Shown here: positions 1 to 8,461 of the stretch, one piece after another
How positions within the stretch are numbered: the first letter of the stretch is position 1
How the letters are laid out: every line of letters begins with the position of its first letter
DNA from: Acetobacteraceae bacterium
Lineage (GTDB): Bacteria; Pseudomonadota; Alphaproteobacteria; Acetobacterales; Acetobacteraceae
NCBI GenBank assembly: GCA_025356735.1
Contig: JANXRT010000525.1
Span: 1 to 17,205, forward strand
Reading direction: 5' to 3'
DNA length: 17,205 nucleotides
Notes under the pieces: generated by a model
What the model saw: the letters and a program-made list of their open reading frames with translations, nothing else
Databases searched by the model: none
Told to the model about the DNA's origin: nothing
Translations under genes and position numbers: made by a program

Positions 1-362
1 TGCTGGCGCCGGTCCGCGAGAGCTGGGCCAAGAACGAGCCGCTGCATTGGACCCGGGTCAACCGGCTGCCGGACTACGTCTACTACAACCACTCGGTCCA
101 CATCGCCAAAGGCATCGGCTGCTCGAGCTGCCATGGCGCTATGAATGAGCAGAATCTCACCTATCCCGCGCAATCATTCACGATGGAGTTCTGCCTGACC
201 TGTCACCGCGCGCCGGAGAAGTTCGTGCGGACCCAAAACGAAGTTTGGAACATGCAGTGGAAGGCGCCGGCCGACCAGGCGACGCTCGGCCCGCAACTGG
301 TCAAGGACTACCACATTTCCGGTCCACAACGCCTGAGCGAATGCTCGATATGCCACCGGTGA
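1..362 (+). CDS. actA: Alternative Complex III subunit ActA, multihaem cytochrome c (3' part)
   Basis: This is the C-terminal 119 codons of a c-type multihaem cytochrome; the gene starts before the window and is read from base 3. Three haem-binding CxxCH motifs are visible: CSSCH (bases 120-134), CLTCH (192-206) and CSICH (342-356). The last lies one residue before the TGA stop. Upstream histidines in the YNHSVHIAK segment are plausible distal haem ligands. ActA of Alternative Complex III normally carries five haems and an N-terminal membrane anchor, so two haems and the anchor should lie upstream. It sits on the periplasmic side and passes electrons from ActB towards ActE or the terminal oxidase. 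actB follows after 4 bases. The assignment rests on the haem pattern plus the unmistakable actB-F genes downstream. Confidence 0.9.
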   Translation, partial: LAPVRESWAKNEPLHWTRVNRLPDYVYYNHSVHIAKGIGCSSCHGAMNEQNLTYPAQSFTMEFCLTCHRAPEKFVRTQNEVWNMQWKAPADQATLGPQLVKDYHISGPQRLSECSICHR

Positions 363-366
363 CGCC

Positions 367-3300
367 GTGACCGAACTTCGCAAGACACCGGCCCAGTGGC
401 GCAGCCTCGACGCCCTGGCCGACACGCCGGAATTTCGAACGTTCCTGGAGCGCGAGTTCCCCGCCGTCACCGACCTGTCGGTCGGGCCGGAGCGGCGCAA
501 CTTCCTCAAGCTGATGGCGGCGTCGTTCGCGCTGGCCGGGCTATCGGGCTGCGACGATCCGCCGGACGGGCGCGACCAGGAGGTGCCCTACGTCCGCGCG
601 CCCGAGCGCATGGAGCCGGGTACCTGGCTGCAATATGCCTCGGTGGCGCTGCTCGACGGTTTCGCCAACGGCATCCTGGTAAGCACCCGCAACGGCAGGC
701 CGCTCAAGATCGAGGGCAACCCCGAGCATCCGTGGAGCCGCGGCGGCACCGACGTGCAGGGACAGGCGTCGGTGCTCGGGCTGTACGACCCGAACCGTTC
801 GCAGACCGTGCGCCGGCTAGGCCGCGCCAGCTCGTGGGCGGCGTTCCGCAGCGAGACCGGCGCGCGCTTCGCCACATTGCGCGGCACGCGGGGAGAAGAT
901 TTCCGCCTGCTGACCGGTCCAGTGACCTCGCCGCTGGTGCTGGCCCAGATAGAAGCGATACGGGAAGCCTACCCGGCCATGCGCTGGCACAGCCACGCGG
1001 CCGTCGATCGTGCTCCGATGTACGAGGCTACGCGGCGTGCCTTCGGCCGCAGCCTGGAGACACGCTGGCGGTTCGACCGGGCGCGGGTGATCGTGGCGCT
1101 CGACGGCGACTTCCTCGATGCCGGCGTGCAGCAGGTCGGCGCGGCACGCGACTGGGTGGCGGCGCGGCGCGCCTCGATCGCCGCCGGCGGGCTGCTGGCC
1201 ATGCACGCCGCCGGGCCGATCCCAAACCTTACCCTCGCCAAGGCCGATTTCCCGGTTGCCGCCAGTTCGGCCGAGATCGCGACGCTGGCCCGGCGACTGC
1301 TGGCCGATCTCGCCGGCCCGGGCGCGCCGCCGCCGGCCACCGCCGATGCGCCGGCGCTCGATCGCTGGCGGGCCCGGGCCGCCGCGGCGCTGCACGCGGC
1401 GCGCGGTTCCAGCCTGGTGGTCGCCGGCAGCACCCAGCCGGCCGAGGTGCAGGAGGCGGTGCACCGCCTGAACTTCCTGCTGGGCAACCAGGATCATACC
1501 GTCTTCCACACGGCGCCAGTGGTCGCGGAAGCGGACAACCTTGCTGACCTGGTCGCGGCGATGCGGTCCGGCACGGTGCGGACCCTGGTCATGTTGGAAA
1601 CCAACCCGGCCTACGACGCGCCCGGCGACCTCGGCTTCGCCGCCGCACTCGACCGCGTCGAGCTGAAGATCCATGCCGGGATGCACATGGACGAAACCGG
1701 CCTGCGCGCCGACTGGCACCTGCCGCTGTCGCACCCGCTGGAGTCGTGGGGCGACGCGCTCTCGCTCGACGGCACGGTCGGGCTGCTGCAACCGACGATT
1801 TCTCCGTTGTACGATAGCCGCTCGGCGGCCGAGATCCTGGCCTGGCTGGCAACGGCCGAGGAACATGCCGGACGCGATCTGCTGCGCAATCGGTGGCAGG
1901 GCGACGAGACCGACGACGCCTTCGCGCCGCACTTCGAGGCGATGCTCGGCGCCGGTTTCATCTCCGGCTCCGCATTCCCGCCGGAGCGCGTGCGGCCGAC
2001 TCCTGCCGGTCCCCCGGCGGTAGCCGGCTCATCCGGGATCGAGGTGCTGTTCCGGCCCGACCCCTCGGTGTGGGATGGCTCGCTGGCCGACAACCCCTGG
2101 CTGCAGGAACTGCCCAACCCGCTGACCAAGCTGGTATGGGAGAATGCCATCACCGTCGGGCCGGCATTCGCCACGCGCGAGCATCTGGTCCAGGGCGACA
2201 TGGTTGTGCTGGAAGCCGACGGCCGGCGCATCGAGGGGCCGGTCTGGATCCTGCCCGGCCAAGCGGACGCCACGATCGGCGTCACCCTCGGCTATGGCCG
2301 CTCCGTCCCGGACCGGATCGCCTATGGGCTCGGCTACAATGCCTTCTCGTTGCGCCAGGCGAAAGACCCGTGGCGCCTGGCCGGGGTCAGCCTGCGCAAG
2401 ACCGGCCGCACGCAGCGCCTCGCGACCACCCAGGACCACAGCACGATGGAGGGGCACGACTTCGTCCGCGTGCAGCCGGCCGGCGCGGCACCGGTCGGCG
2501 ACGACCTCGCCTACACCCAGCCGACGATGTTCCCGCCCGGGCAGGTGGACGGCCACCAGGATGACCGCAAGGACGGCCGGGGCGACAACCGGGCATGGGG
2601 CATGGTCATCGACCTCGACTCCTGCATCGGCTGCAACGCCTGCGTCACCGCCTGCCAGTCGGAGAACAACATCGCGGTGGTCGGGCGCGAGCAGATCGAG
2701 CTTGGCCGGGGGATGCACTGGCTGCGGATCGACCGCTACTACGAGGGCCCCGCCGAGGCCCCGAAGACGCATTTCCAGCCGGTGCCGTGCATGCACTGCG
2801 AGAACGCGCCGTGCGAGGTCGGCTGCCCGGTGGAGGCGACCTTGCACGACCATGAGGGTCTCAACTTGATGGTTTACAACCGGTGTGTCGGCACCCGGGC
2901 GTGCTCCGGCTACTGCCCTTACAAGGTGCGCCACTTCAACTACCTCGACTATTCGGCGGGGGCCAAGCCGTCGGCCGCGCTGCAGCGCAACCCGCAGGTC
3001 ACGGTGCGCGCGCGCGGCGTGATGGAGAAATGCACCTACTGCGTCCAGCGTATCGCCGGCGCGCGGATCGAGGCCGACAAGGCCAACCAGCCGATCCGCG
3101 ACGGCCGCGTGCAGACCGCCTGCCAGGGCGCCTGCCCGACCCAGGCGATTACTTTCGGCGACTTAAGCGACAACACCAGCGCCGTCGCGGCGGCACGGAA
3201 AGATCCCCGCAACTACGCGCTGCTCGGCGAGCTGAACGTTAGGCCGCGCACGACCTACCTGGCCGAGATGGCGCCGGCCGGCGCTAAGACGGAGGGCTGA
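367..3300 (+). CDS. actB: Alternative Complex III subunit ActB, iron-sulfur molybdopterin-oxidoreductase-like protein
   Basis: 977 residues, GTG start, 4 bases after actA. The N-terminus has the ActB-type WRSLDALADTPEF segment. A twin-arginine motif follows (RRNFLKLM, R43-R44) with a hydrophobic stretch and a lipobox-like LSGC (C62), so the protein is probably Tat-exported and membrane-anchored in the periplasm. Residues about 70-690 resemble the molybdopterin oxidoreductase fold, which in ACIII holds no molybdenum. Residues about 745-935 form a ferredoxin-like domain with four cysteine groups: CIGCNACVTAC (C753-C763), CMHC...CEVGC (C808-C820), CVGTRACSGYC (C840-C850) and CTYC/CQGAC (C889, C892, C919, C923). 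The Thr in CVGT, where a fourth cysteine would be, fits the single [3Fe-4S] cluster beside three [4Fe-4S] known for ActB. It takes electrons from quinol bound at ActC and passes them to ActA. No good Shine-Dalgarno is visible before the GTG, so translation may be coupled to actA. Confidence 0.96.
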   Translation: MTELRKTPAQWRSLDALADTPEFRTFLEREFPAVTDLSVGPERRNFLKLMAASFALAGLSGCDDPPDGRDQEVPYVRAPERMEPGTWLQYASVALLDGFANGILVSTRNGRPLKIEGNPEHPWSRGGTDVQGQASVLGLYDPNRSQTVRRLGRASSWAAFRSETGARFATLRGTRGEDFRLLTGPVTSPLVLAQIEAIREAYPAMRWHSHAAVDRAPMYEATRRAFGRSLETRWRFDRARVIVALDGDFLDAGVQQVGAARDWVAARRASIAAGGLLAMHAAGPIPNLTLAKADFPVAASSAEIATLARRLLADLAGPGAPPPATADAPALDRWRARAAAALHAARGSSLVVAGSTQPAEVQEAVHRLNFLLGNQDHTVFHTAPVVAEADNLADLVAAMRSGTVRTLVMLETNPAYDAPGDLGFAAALDRVELKIHAGMHMDETGLRADWHLPLSHPLESWGDALSLDGTVGLLQPTISPLYDSRSAAEILAWLATAEEHAGRDLLRNRWQGDETDDAFAPHFEAMLGAGFISGSAFPPERVRPTPAGPPAVAGSSGIEVLFRPDPSVWDGSLADNPWLQELPNPLTKLVWENAITVGPAFATREHLVQGDMVVLEADGRRIEGPVWILPGQADATIGVTLGYGRSVPDRIAYGLGYNAFSLRQAKDPWRLAGVSLRKTGRTQRLATTQDHSTMEGHDFVRVQPAGAAPVGDDLAYTQPTMFPPGQVDGHQDDRKDGRGDNRAWGMVIDLDSCIGCNACVTACQSENNIAVVGREQIELGRGMHWLRIDRYYEGPAEAPKTHFQPVPCMHCENAPCEVGCPVEATLHDHEGLNLMVYNRCVGTRACSGYCPYKVRHFNYLDYSAGAKPSAALQRNPQVTVRARGVMEKCTYCVQRIAGARIEADKANQPIRDGRVQTACQGACPTQAITFGDLSDNTSAVAAARKDPRNYALLGELNVRPRTTYLAEMAPAGAKTEG
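3291..3296 (+). promoter_or_regulatory. Ribosome binding site of actC
   Basis: GGAGGG lies inside the last codons of actB, 6 bases before the ATG at 3303. It is one of the few strong Shine-Dalgarno sequences in the operon and fixes the actC start. Confidence 0.6.
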
Positions 3301-3302
3301 GG

Positions 3303-4754
3303 ATGGCGAGCGACTTCGCTTTGTCCGCTCCGTTGGCCGACTTGCCGAACGAGGCGATCGTGGCGCCCGGCGAGAGCTGGGAGTCGGTCGGGCGCGAAGT
3401 CACCGGCCTTGCGATCGACCACCGTATCGGCGCGCGCTGGTGGATCGCCTTCGCCGGCGCCCTGGCGCTGGTCGGGCTGATGGCCGCCACCACCGCCTGG
3501 CTGCTGATCCAGGGCGTCGGCATCTGGGGCAACAACACCCCCGTCGTCTGGGCGCTCGACATCGCCAGCTACGACTGGTGGATCGGCATCGCCAGCGGCG
3601 GCCTGGTCGTTTCCGCCCTGCTGCTGCTGGTCAGCGCCGAGTGGCGCGGCGCGCTGAACCGCATCACCGAGACGATGGCCGTGGTCGCCGCCGCAGCCGC
3701 CGGGCTGTACCCGATCCTTCATCTCGGCCGGCCATGGTTCTTCTTCTGGAACCTGCCCTATCCAAACACCTTCCTGCTCTGGCCGCAGGTCCGCAGCCCA
3801 CTGTTCTGGGACGCGGTGGACATCGTGAGCTTCCTCGGCATCGGGCTGTCGTTCTGGTATGTCGGCATGCTGCCCGACCTCGCCGCCATGCGCGACCGTG
3901 CGGTCGAGCGGCTCGGCGACAACGGACTGGCAGGCGTTCCGAGCGGCGGGCTGCGCGTGTTGCGGGCGCAGATCTACGGCATCGCGGCGCTGGGCTGGCG
4001 TGGGTCGGCGCTGCACTGGCAGCGCTGGTCGCAGGCCTACCGCGTCATTGCCCTGTTCTGCGTGCTGCTGGTGGTGTCGCTGCAGACCGGCGCCGCGGTG
4101 ATGTTCGCCGGCACCGTCGAGCCGGGCTGGCACGATACGCTGCTGCCGGTGTCGTACCTGTTCGGCGCGATCTTCTCCGGCGTCGCGATGGTCGCGGTCC
4201 TGGCGGTGGTGTTGCGCCACGTCTTCCGATTGGCGCCGCTGGTCACGCCGCGCCATTTCGATCTGCTGGCGATGCTGCTGCTCGGCCTCGGGCTGATCAA
4301 CCTTTACTGCTATGCCGCCGAATTCGGCACGATCTGGCTGACGGGCAGCGGCTTCGACAAGGCGACGCTTGGCCGGCGGTTCATCGGGCCGCATGCCTGG
4401 AGCAGCTGGGCCGTCATCGCCTGCGCGCTGGTCCCCGTGCATCTGTTCTGGGTTCCGGCGTTGCGCCGGTCCGCGCTGGCGCTGCTTGTCGTCGGTCTGC
4501 TGGTTTCGGCCGGGATGTATGCCGACCATTTCATGGTCATCGTCGTCACCCTGCAGCACGATTTCCTACCCTCCGCCGATCAGGCCTACAGCGTCAATCT
4601 GTGGGAAGTCGCCACCTTCGCCGGCACCATCGGGCTGTTCCTGGCGCTGCTGCTGCTGTTCCTGCGCTATCTCCCGGCGGTGTCGATCGTCGGGCTGCGG
4701 CAATCGATTCCACCCGGAACGCCGCGTAAAGCGGGAAGTGGGGTCCGTGGCTGA
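3303..4754 (+). CDS. actC: Alternative Complex III subunit ActC, NrfD-like quinol-site membrane protein
   Basis: 483 residues, the usual ActC length. A cytosolic N-terminus of about 45 residues is followed by about ten hydrophobic helices, as in the NrfD/PsrC family. ActC is the integral membrane subunit that binds quinol beside the [3Fe-4S] cluster of ActB, and it is also proposed to move protons. The family-typical HLGRPW...PYPN segment begins at H140, and FWDAVDI places an aspartate at D170. These lie in the segments where ACIII structures put the proposed quinol-site His and Asp (recalled, not aligned). The loop usually written as GIGHAG reads GIASGG here (residues 95-100), so a histidine common in relatives appears to be absent. 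The ATG is preceded by GGAGGG. The end overlaps actD by 8 bases. Confidence 0.95.
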   Translation: MASDFALSAPLADLPNEAIVAPGESWESVGREVTGLAIDHRIGARWWIAFAGALALVGLMAATTAWLLIQGVGIWGNNTPVVWALDIASYDWWIGIASGGLVVSALLLLVSAEWRGALNRITETMAVVAAAAAGLYPILHLGRPWFFFWNLPYPNTFLLWPQVRSPLFWDAVDIVSFLGIGLSFWYVGMLPDLAAMRDRAVERLGDNGLAGVPSGGLRVLRAQIYGIAALGWRGSALHWQRWSQAYRVIALFCVLLVVSLQTGAAVMFAGTVEPGWHDTLLPVSYLFGAIFSGVAMVAVLAVVLRHVFRLAPLVTPRHFDLLAMLLLGLGLINLYCYAAEFGTIWLTGSGFDKATLGRRFIGPHAWSSWAVIACALVPVHLFWVPALRRSALALLVVGLLVSAGMYADHFMVIVVTLQHDFLPSADQAYSVNLWEVATFAGTIGLFLALLLLFLRYLPAVSIVGLRQSIPPGTPRKAGSGVRG

Positions 4755-5298
4755 ATACGAAAATTCGCCGCTATGGGGCGTCAGCGCCGAGTTCGAATCG
4801 GCCGACGCCATGGTGGCGGCGCTGCGGGAGCTGCGCCACCACAACCTCGGCCGGCTCGACAGCTTCTCCCCGGTGCCAGTTCCCGAGGCGGCGGCGGCCC
4901 TCGACCTTACGCGCCGGCCGATCCACTCCTTCGCCTACGCCGGTGCCCTGCTGGGGGGTGCGGTGATGTTCGGCATGTGCACCTACGCCACCGTCTGGTC
5001 ATACCGCTTCAACGTCGGCAACCGGCCGCAATTCGCCTGGCAGGCCTTCGTGGTGCCGAGCTTCTCGTTCGCCATGCTGGCCGGCACGGTGTTCGCCGTC
5101 GTCGCCCTGCTGGTGCGCAGCCGGCTGCCGCGGCTCAACCATCCAGCCTTCAACATTCCCGATTTCGGCCGCGCCACCTCCGACCGGTTCTTCGTCGCGG
5201 TCGAGGCGCAAGATGAGAAATTCGATCCGGATCGGGTGGAGCGCGTGCTGACCGGGCTTGCCCAGCAGCCCCGTCACATCAGCCGAGTATCGCGATGA
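4747..5298 (+). CDS. actD: Alternative Complex III subunit ActD, membrane protein
   Basis: 183 residues from a GTG overlapping the actC stop by 8 bases; an in-frame GTG at 4738 is an alternative start. The open frame extends back to 4369, but that upstream part lies inside actC and is not protein-like. The product begins with a soluble ferredoxin-fold-like region (SPLWGVSAEFESADAMVAALRELR). Two membrane helices follow at about residues 63-85 and 100-123. A conserved C-terminal segment comes next (LNHPAFNIPDFGRATSDRFF). This is the DUF3341/ActD pattern. ActD is a peripheral, structurally important membrane subunit of ACIII with no cofactor. actE begins with an ATGA overlap. Confidence 0.93.
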   Translation: MAEYENSPLWGVSAEFESADAMVAALRELRHHNLGRLDSFSPVPVPEAAAALDLTRRPIHSFAYAGALLGGAVMFGMCTYATVWSYRFNVGNRPQFAWQAFVVPSFSFAMLAGTVFAVVALLVRSRLPRLNHPAFNIPDFGRATSDRFFVAVEAQDEKFDPDRVERVLTGLAQQPRHISRVSR

Positions 5299-5846
5299 AT
5301 ACGCGTAACATCCTGCTCCTGCTGCCGCTGTTGGTCTTCGTCGGATGCAAGCGCCAGGACATGTACACCCAGACCCGGTCGCAGACCTGGGACCGCAACG
5401 CGTTCTTCGCCGACGGCACCTCGATGCGCCACCCCGTCGCCGGCACGATCGCACGCGACGCGCCCAATCCTCCGGTGGCGCCGCCCGCCACCATCGATGC
5501 GGCACTGTTGGCGCGTGGCCAGGAGCGTTTCGGCATCTTCTGCACCCCCTGCCACGGCCGCGCCGGCAACGGCGAGGGCATGATCGTGCAGCGCGGCTTT
5601 ACCCATCCGCCGAGCTTCGTCGAAGGCGAGCTGCGCGAGGCCAAGACAAAGGTTTTCTACGACGCCATCACCTACGGCCACGGCGCCATGTACAGCTTCG
5701 CCGACCGCGTCTCCCCCGCCGACCGCTGGGCGGTGATCGCCTATATCCGCGCCCTGCAGCTGAGCCAGAATGCCGATGTGGCAAGCCTTCCGGCCGAGGA
5801 CCGGGCCCGGCTGGAGGCAAGCCCCCGCCTGGAGGCAAACCAATGA
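5295..5846 (+). CDS. actE: Alternative Complex III subunit ActE, monohaem cytochrome c lipoprotein
   Basis: 183 residues. The first 18 form a lipoprotein signal (MNTRNILLLLPLLVFVGC; lipobox cysteine C18), so the mature protein should be tethered to the membrane on the periplasmic side. One haem c motif is present, CTPCHG (C83, C86, H87). The methionine in GAMYSFADR downstream is a reasonable sixth ligand. ActE is the monohaem cytochrome of ACIII and is thought to be an exit point towards the terminal oxidase or soluble cytochrome c. It overlaps both neighbours by ATGA, which indicates translational coupling and equal supply of subunits. Confidence 0.94.
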   Translation: MNTRNILLLLPLLVFVGCKRQDMYTQTRSQTWDRNAFFADGTSMRHPVAGTIARDAPNPPVAPPATIDAALLARGQERFGIFCTPCHGRAGNGEGMIVQRGFTHPPSFVEGELREAKTKVFYDAITYGHGAMYSFADRVSPADRWAVIAYIRALQLSQNADVASLPAEDRARLEASPRLEANQ

Positions 5847-6865
5847 CCACCACCCGAGCCGCGTTGTGGATCGGCGTGCTCGGCCTCGCCTTATGGCTGC
5901 TGCTGGCAGTGTCAGGGCGTCAGGCGATGCCGTCCTACCTCGCTGCCTGGCTGTTCTGGATGGCCCTGCCGCTCGGCGCGCTGCCGCTGGTGATGCTGCT
6001 GGAGTTTTTCGACGATCACGGCTGGACACTCCTGCCGGTGCTCCGCCGCCTGCTGGTGGTGCTGCCGATCGGCGCGCTGTTCGCCATCCCTGTAATGGTC
6101 GGCGTTTCGCCGCTGTACCATCGCGTCGGGTTGACCGACGGCCTACCCGGCTGGTGGATGGCGCCGCGCTTCCTGGTGGCGCGGATGATCGTGCTGCTGC
6201 TGGTGTGGTCGGTGCTTGCGATCGTGTTCCGGCGGCCGTCGCCGCGCGGCCCGCGAAAGGGCCTGGCGGTCGCCGGGCTGCTGCTGCATCTCGTCATGGG
6301 CAGCCTGGCCGCGCTCGACTGGATGATGTCGCTGGATCCCGGCATCGGTTCCTCGGCCTTTGGATTGCTGGTGATCCTGGCGCAGGTCGGCGTCGCGCTA
6401 TGCGCCGCGGTGCTCATCCTGGCGCTGGGCAACAGGGGCGCGGCGCTACCGCTCGAGGTCGCGCCGATGATGGCCGGCGCGCTCGGCGCCTGGATGTTCC
6501 TGCACTTCGTCCAGTATCTCGTCGTCTGGTCGGCCAACCTGCCTGGCGAGGTGACCTGGTACCAAAGCCGCGCGCTCGGCCTCGGCGGAGTGGTCGCGGG
6601 GTCGGTTGCCGCCGCCGCCGTGCTGGCGGTCGCCATGCTGCTGTCGCATCGGCTCGTGCGCGTGCCGGCGGTGATCGCCGGCATCGCCGCCATGCTGCTG
6701 CTGGCCCATCTTCTTGAAATCCTATGGCTGGTGACGCCGCCGTTCCGGGGACGCTTCGCGCTCAGCCTGGCGGATCCGTTGGCACTGCTCGGGCTGGGCG
6801 GACTGGCCGTGTTCATCATGCTGACCATCTTGCCGGCGCAGGAAAAGACACATGCGCGCGCCTAG
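5843..6865 (+). CDS. actF: Alternative Complex III subunit ActF, NrfD-like membrane protein
   Basis: 340 residues from the ATG of an ATGA overlap with actE; open frame upstream of this point is only a shadow of actE. The protein is almost wholly hydrophobic, with about nine or ten membrane helices. It carries ActF-type segments such as ALDWMMSLDPGIGSSAFG and FVQYLVVWSANLPGEVTWY. ActF is the second NrfD-like subunit of ACIII, partner to ActC in the membrane, and is proposed to take part in proton movement rather than in electron transfer. At 340 residues it is shorter than the roughly 400 I expect for the family. The end overlaps the next small gene by 14 bases. Confidence 0.92.
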   Translation: MTTTRAALWIGVLGLALWLLLAVSGRQAMPSYLAAWLFWMALPLGALPLVMLLEFFDDHGWTLLPVLRRLLVVLPIGALFAIPVMVGVSPLYHRVGLTDGLPGWWMAPRFLVARMIVLLLVWSVLAIVFRRPSPRGPRKGLAVAGLLLHLVMGSLAALDWMMSLDPGIGSSAFGLLVILAQVGVALCAAVLILALGNRGAALPLEVAPMMAGALGAWMFLHFVQYLVVWSANLPGEVTWYQSRALGLGGVVAGSVAAAAVLAVAMLLSHRLVRVPAVIAGIAAMLLLAHLLEILWLVTPPFRGRFALSLADPLALLGLGGLAVFIMLTILPAQEKTHARA

Positions 6866-7415
6866 GCTCGCATCCTTGCTGGCCAACTGGGCCGCCCGCG
6901 CCAGCGTGGTCCTGGGCGGCGTGGCGCTGCTGGATTTCGTCGCCCCGCGGCCGGCTGCCGAGCCAGCCGCCGCGAACGCGGCGCCTGCCGGAAAGCCGGC
7001 CGACGACACCGCGAAGCTGGGACGTGGCCAGCCGGACACGCCGCCCACCGCCCGCGCCCGCGCCGCCGGGCACGAAACCCGCGACCTGAGCGGCGGCACC
7101 CTGGCCCTGCTGGTGGCCGGGCTGGGCGGCACGGCGGCTGGCGTCATCGCCCTGATGATCGGCGTGATGAGCTATCTCGACCATTCCCAACGCGCCTCCG
7201 AGCCGCAATTCACGGCCCAGCAGACCACCGCCATCGTGCCGCCGCCGCCGAACCTGCAGGCGGCGCCGCTCAGCGACATCGCCGATCTCCATCAACGCGA
7301 GGAAAGCCTGCTCGCCAACTACGCCTGGATCAATCCCGGCCACACCCGTGCCCGCGTGCCAGTGGCGCGCGCCATGGCGGTGATGGTTGGTCGCAGGCTG
7401 GATGACCCGCCATGA
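6852..7415 (+). CDS. Uncharacterised membrane protein between ACIII and caa3 oxidase genes
   Basis: 187 residues, ATG start inside the end of actF, and an ATGA overlap into coxB. It has a weakly hydrophobic N-terminus (about 14-30), an Ala/Pro-rich linker (31-72), then HETRD and a clear membrane helix at about 82-108. After a PPPPNLQ stretch (130-136) comes a soluble tail with DLHQREESLLANYAWI (145-160) and ARVPVARAM (167-175). The pattern of HE.RD, one helix, P..LQ..P..DL, E..L..Y.W and R(I/V)P(I/V).RAM is one I recognise from unnamed small proteins encoded beside ACIII or cytochrome oxidase genes in proteobacteria. No catalytic or haem motif is present. A role as accessory, assembly or linking subunit of the ACIII-caa3 system is inferred from position only. 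A GTG at 6906 is a possible later start. Confidence 0.8.
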   Translation: MRAPRLASLLANWAARASVVLGGVALLDFVAPRPAAEPAAANAAPAGKPADDTAKLGRGQPDTPPTARARAAGHETRDLSGGTLALLVAGLGGTAAGVIALMIGVMSYLDHSQRASEPQFTAQQTTAIVPPPPNLQAAPLSDIADLHQREESLLANYAWINPGHTRARVPVARAMAVMVGRRLDDPP

Positions 7416-8461
7416 ACCCCAACGACCATCCCATCGCGCTGTGGCCGGCTTCGGCCTCGGCCAGCGCCGTCGAGACTGACTGGCTGATCCTGGCCTTCAC
7501 CGTGCTGACCCTGCTGCTGGTGGTGCCGATCTTCATCGGCGTGACGATCTTCGCCATCCGCTACCGCGACGGCAACAAGGTCAACCGCCAGCACAGCGAC
7601 AGGCGCGATCGCATGCTCGAGCTCGGCTGGATGCTGATCCCGTTCACCCTGACGCTGTTCTTCTTCGCCTGGGGTGCGCGGATGTTCATGGACCACAAGA
7701 ACCCGCCGGCCAACGCGACCCGGATCGAGGCGATCGGCAAGCAGTGGATGTGGAAGTTCCAGCACCCGGGCGGCGAGGCCGAGATTAATGACCTGCACGT
7801 GCCGACCGGCGAGCCGATCCTGATCAACATGATCTCGCAGGACGTGATCCACTCGCTGTACATCCCCGCCATGCGCATCCAGGTGGAGACGCTGCCGGGC
7901 CGCTACACCCAGTTATGGTTCCAGGCCGACCGGCCCGGCACCTTCCGGATCTACTGCAGCGAATTCTGCGGCACCGACCACTCGGCGATGGACGGGCTGC
8001 TGACGGTAATGACCCCGGCCGACTATTCGGACTGGCTGGCCCATTCCGGATCGAGCGCAAGCATGGCCGAGGCGGGCAAATCGCTGTTTTCTGCCTATGG
8101 CTGCACCGGCTGCCACCGCGGCACCGACACCGACCGGGCGCCGACCCTGGCTGGGCTGTATGGCCGGCCGGTCAGGCTGGCTGGCGGCGGCACGGTCGCT
8201 GCCGATGACAGCTTCCTGCGCGACAAGATACAGAACCCCGGCCACAACCCGATCGCCGGCTACCCACAGGTCATGCCGTCGTTCAACGGCATCATCCCCG
8301 AAGACGAGCTGACCCGCCTCGTCGCCTACATCCGGCAACCCCCGACCACCCGCAAGCTTTCGGCCTTGCCGACGCCTTTGATCGAAGCCCCGCCTTCGAT
8401 CGTGGCCCCATCTTCCGTTCTGGCCCAGCGTTCACCCCTGGCGGAGCCCTCGCTGCCATGA
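7412..8461 (+). CDS. coxB: Cytochrome c oxidase subunit II with fused cytochrome c domain (caa3 type)
   Basis: 349 residues. Two membrane helices (about 24-50 and 67-88) lead into a periplasmic cupredoxin domain. The CuA ligands are all present: H147 (VIHS), C182, E184, C186, H190 and M193 (CSEFCGTDHSAM). A cytochrome c domain follows, with CTGCH (C231, C234, H235) and axial methionine M288 (VMPSF). This marks a caa3 oxidase that can take electrons directly from a donor complex such as ACIII. No cleavable signal peptide is evident ahead of the first helix. After the haem domain comes a Pro/Ser/Ala-rich tail of about 40 residues with no recognisable fold. It overlaps the preceding gene by ATGA and coxA by 4 bases. 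Confidence 0.96.
   Translation: MNPNDHPIALWPASASASAVETDWLILAFTVLTLLLVVPIFIGVTIFAIRYRDGNKVNRQHSDRRDRMLELGWMLIPFTLTLFFFAWGARMFMDHKNPPANATRIEAIGKQWMWKFQHPGGEAEINDLHVPTGEPILINMISQDVIHSLYIPAMRIQVETLPGRYTQLWFQADRPGTFRIYCSEFCGTDHSAMDGLLTVMTPADYSDWLAHSGSSASMAEAGKSLFSAYGCTGCHRGTDTDRAPTLAGLYGRPVRLAGGGTVAADDSFLRDKIQNPGHNPIAGYPQVMPSFNGIIPEDELTRLVAYIRQPPTTRKLSALPTPLIEAPPSIVAPSSVLAQRSPLAEPSLP

Noticed and set aside
3255..4559. Long minus-strand open frame (434 codons) opposite actC
   Set aside because: It is a GC-bias shadow of actC: composition rich in Gln, Arg, His and Asp, no family resemblance, and actC itself is certain.
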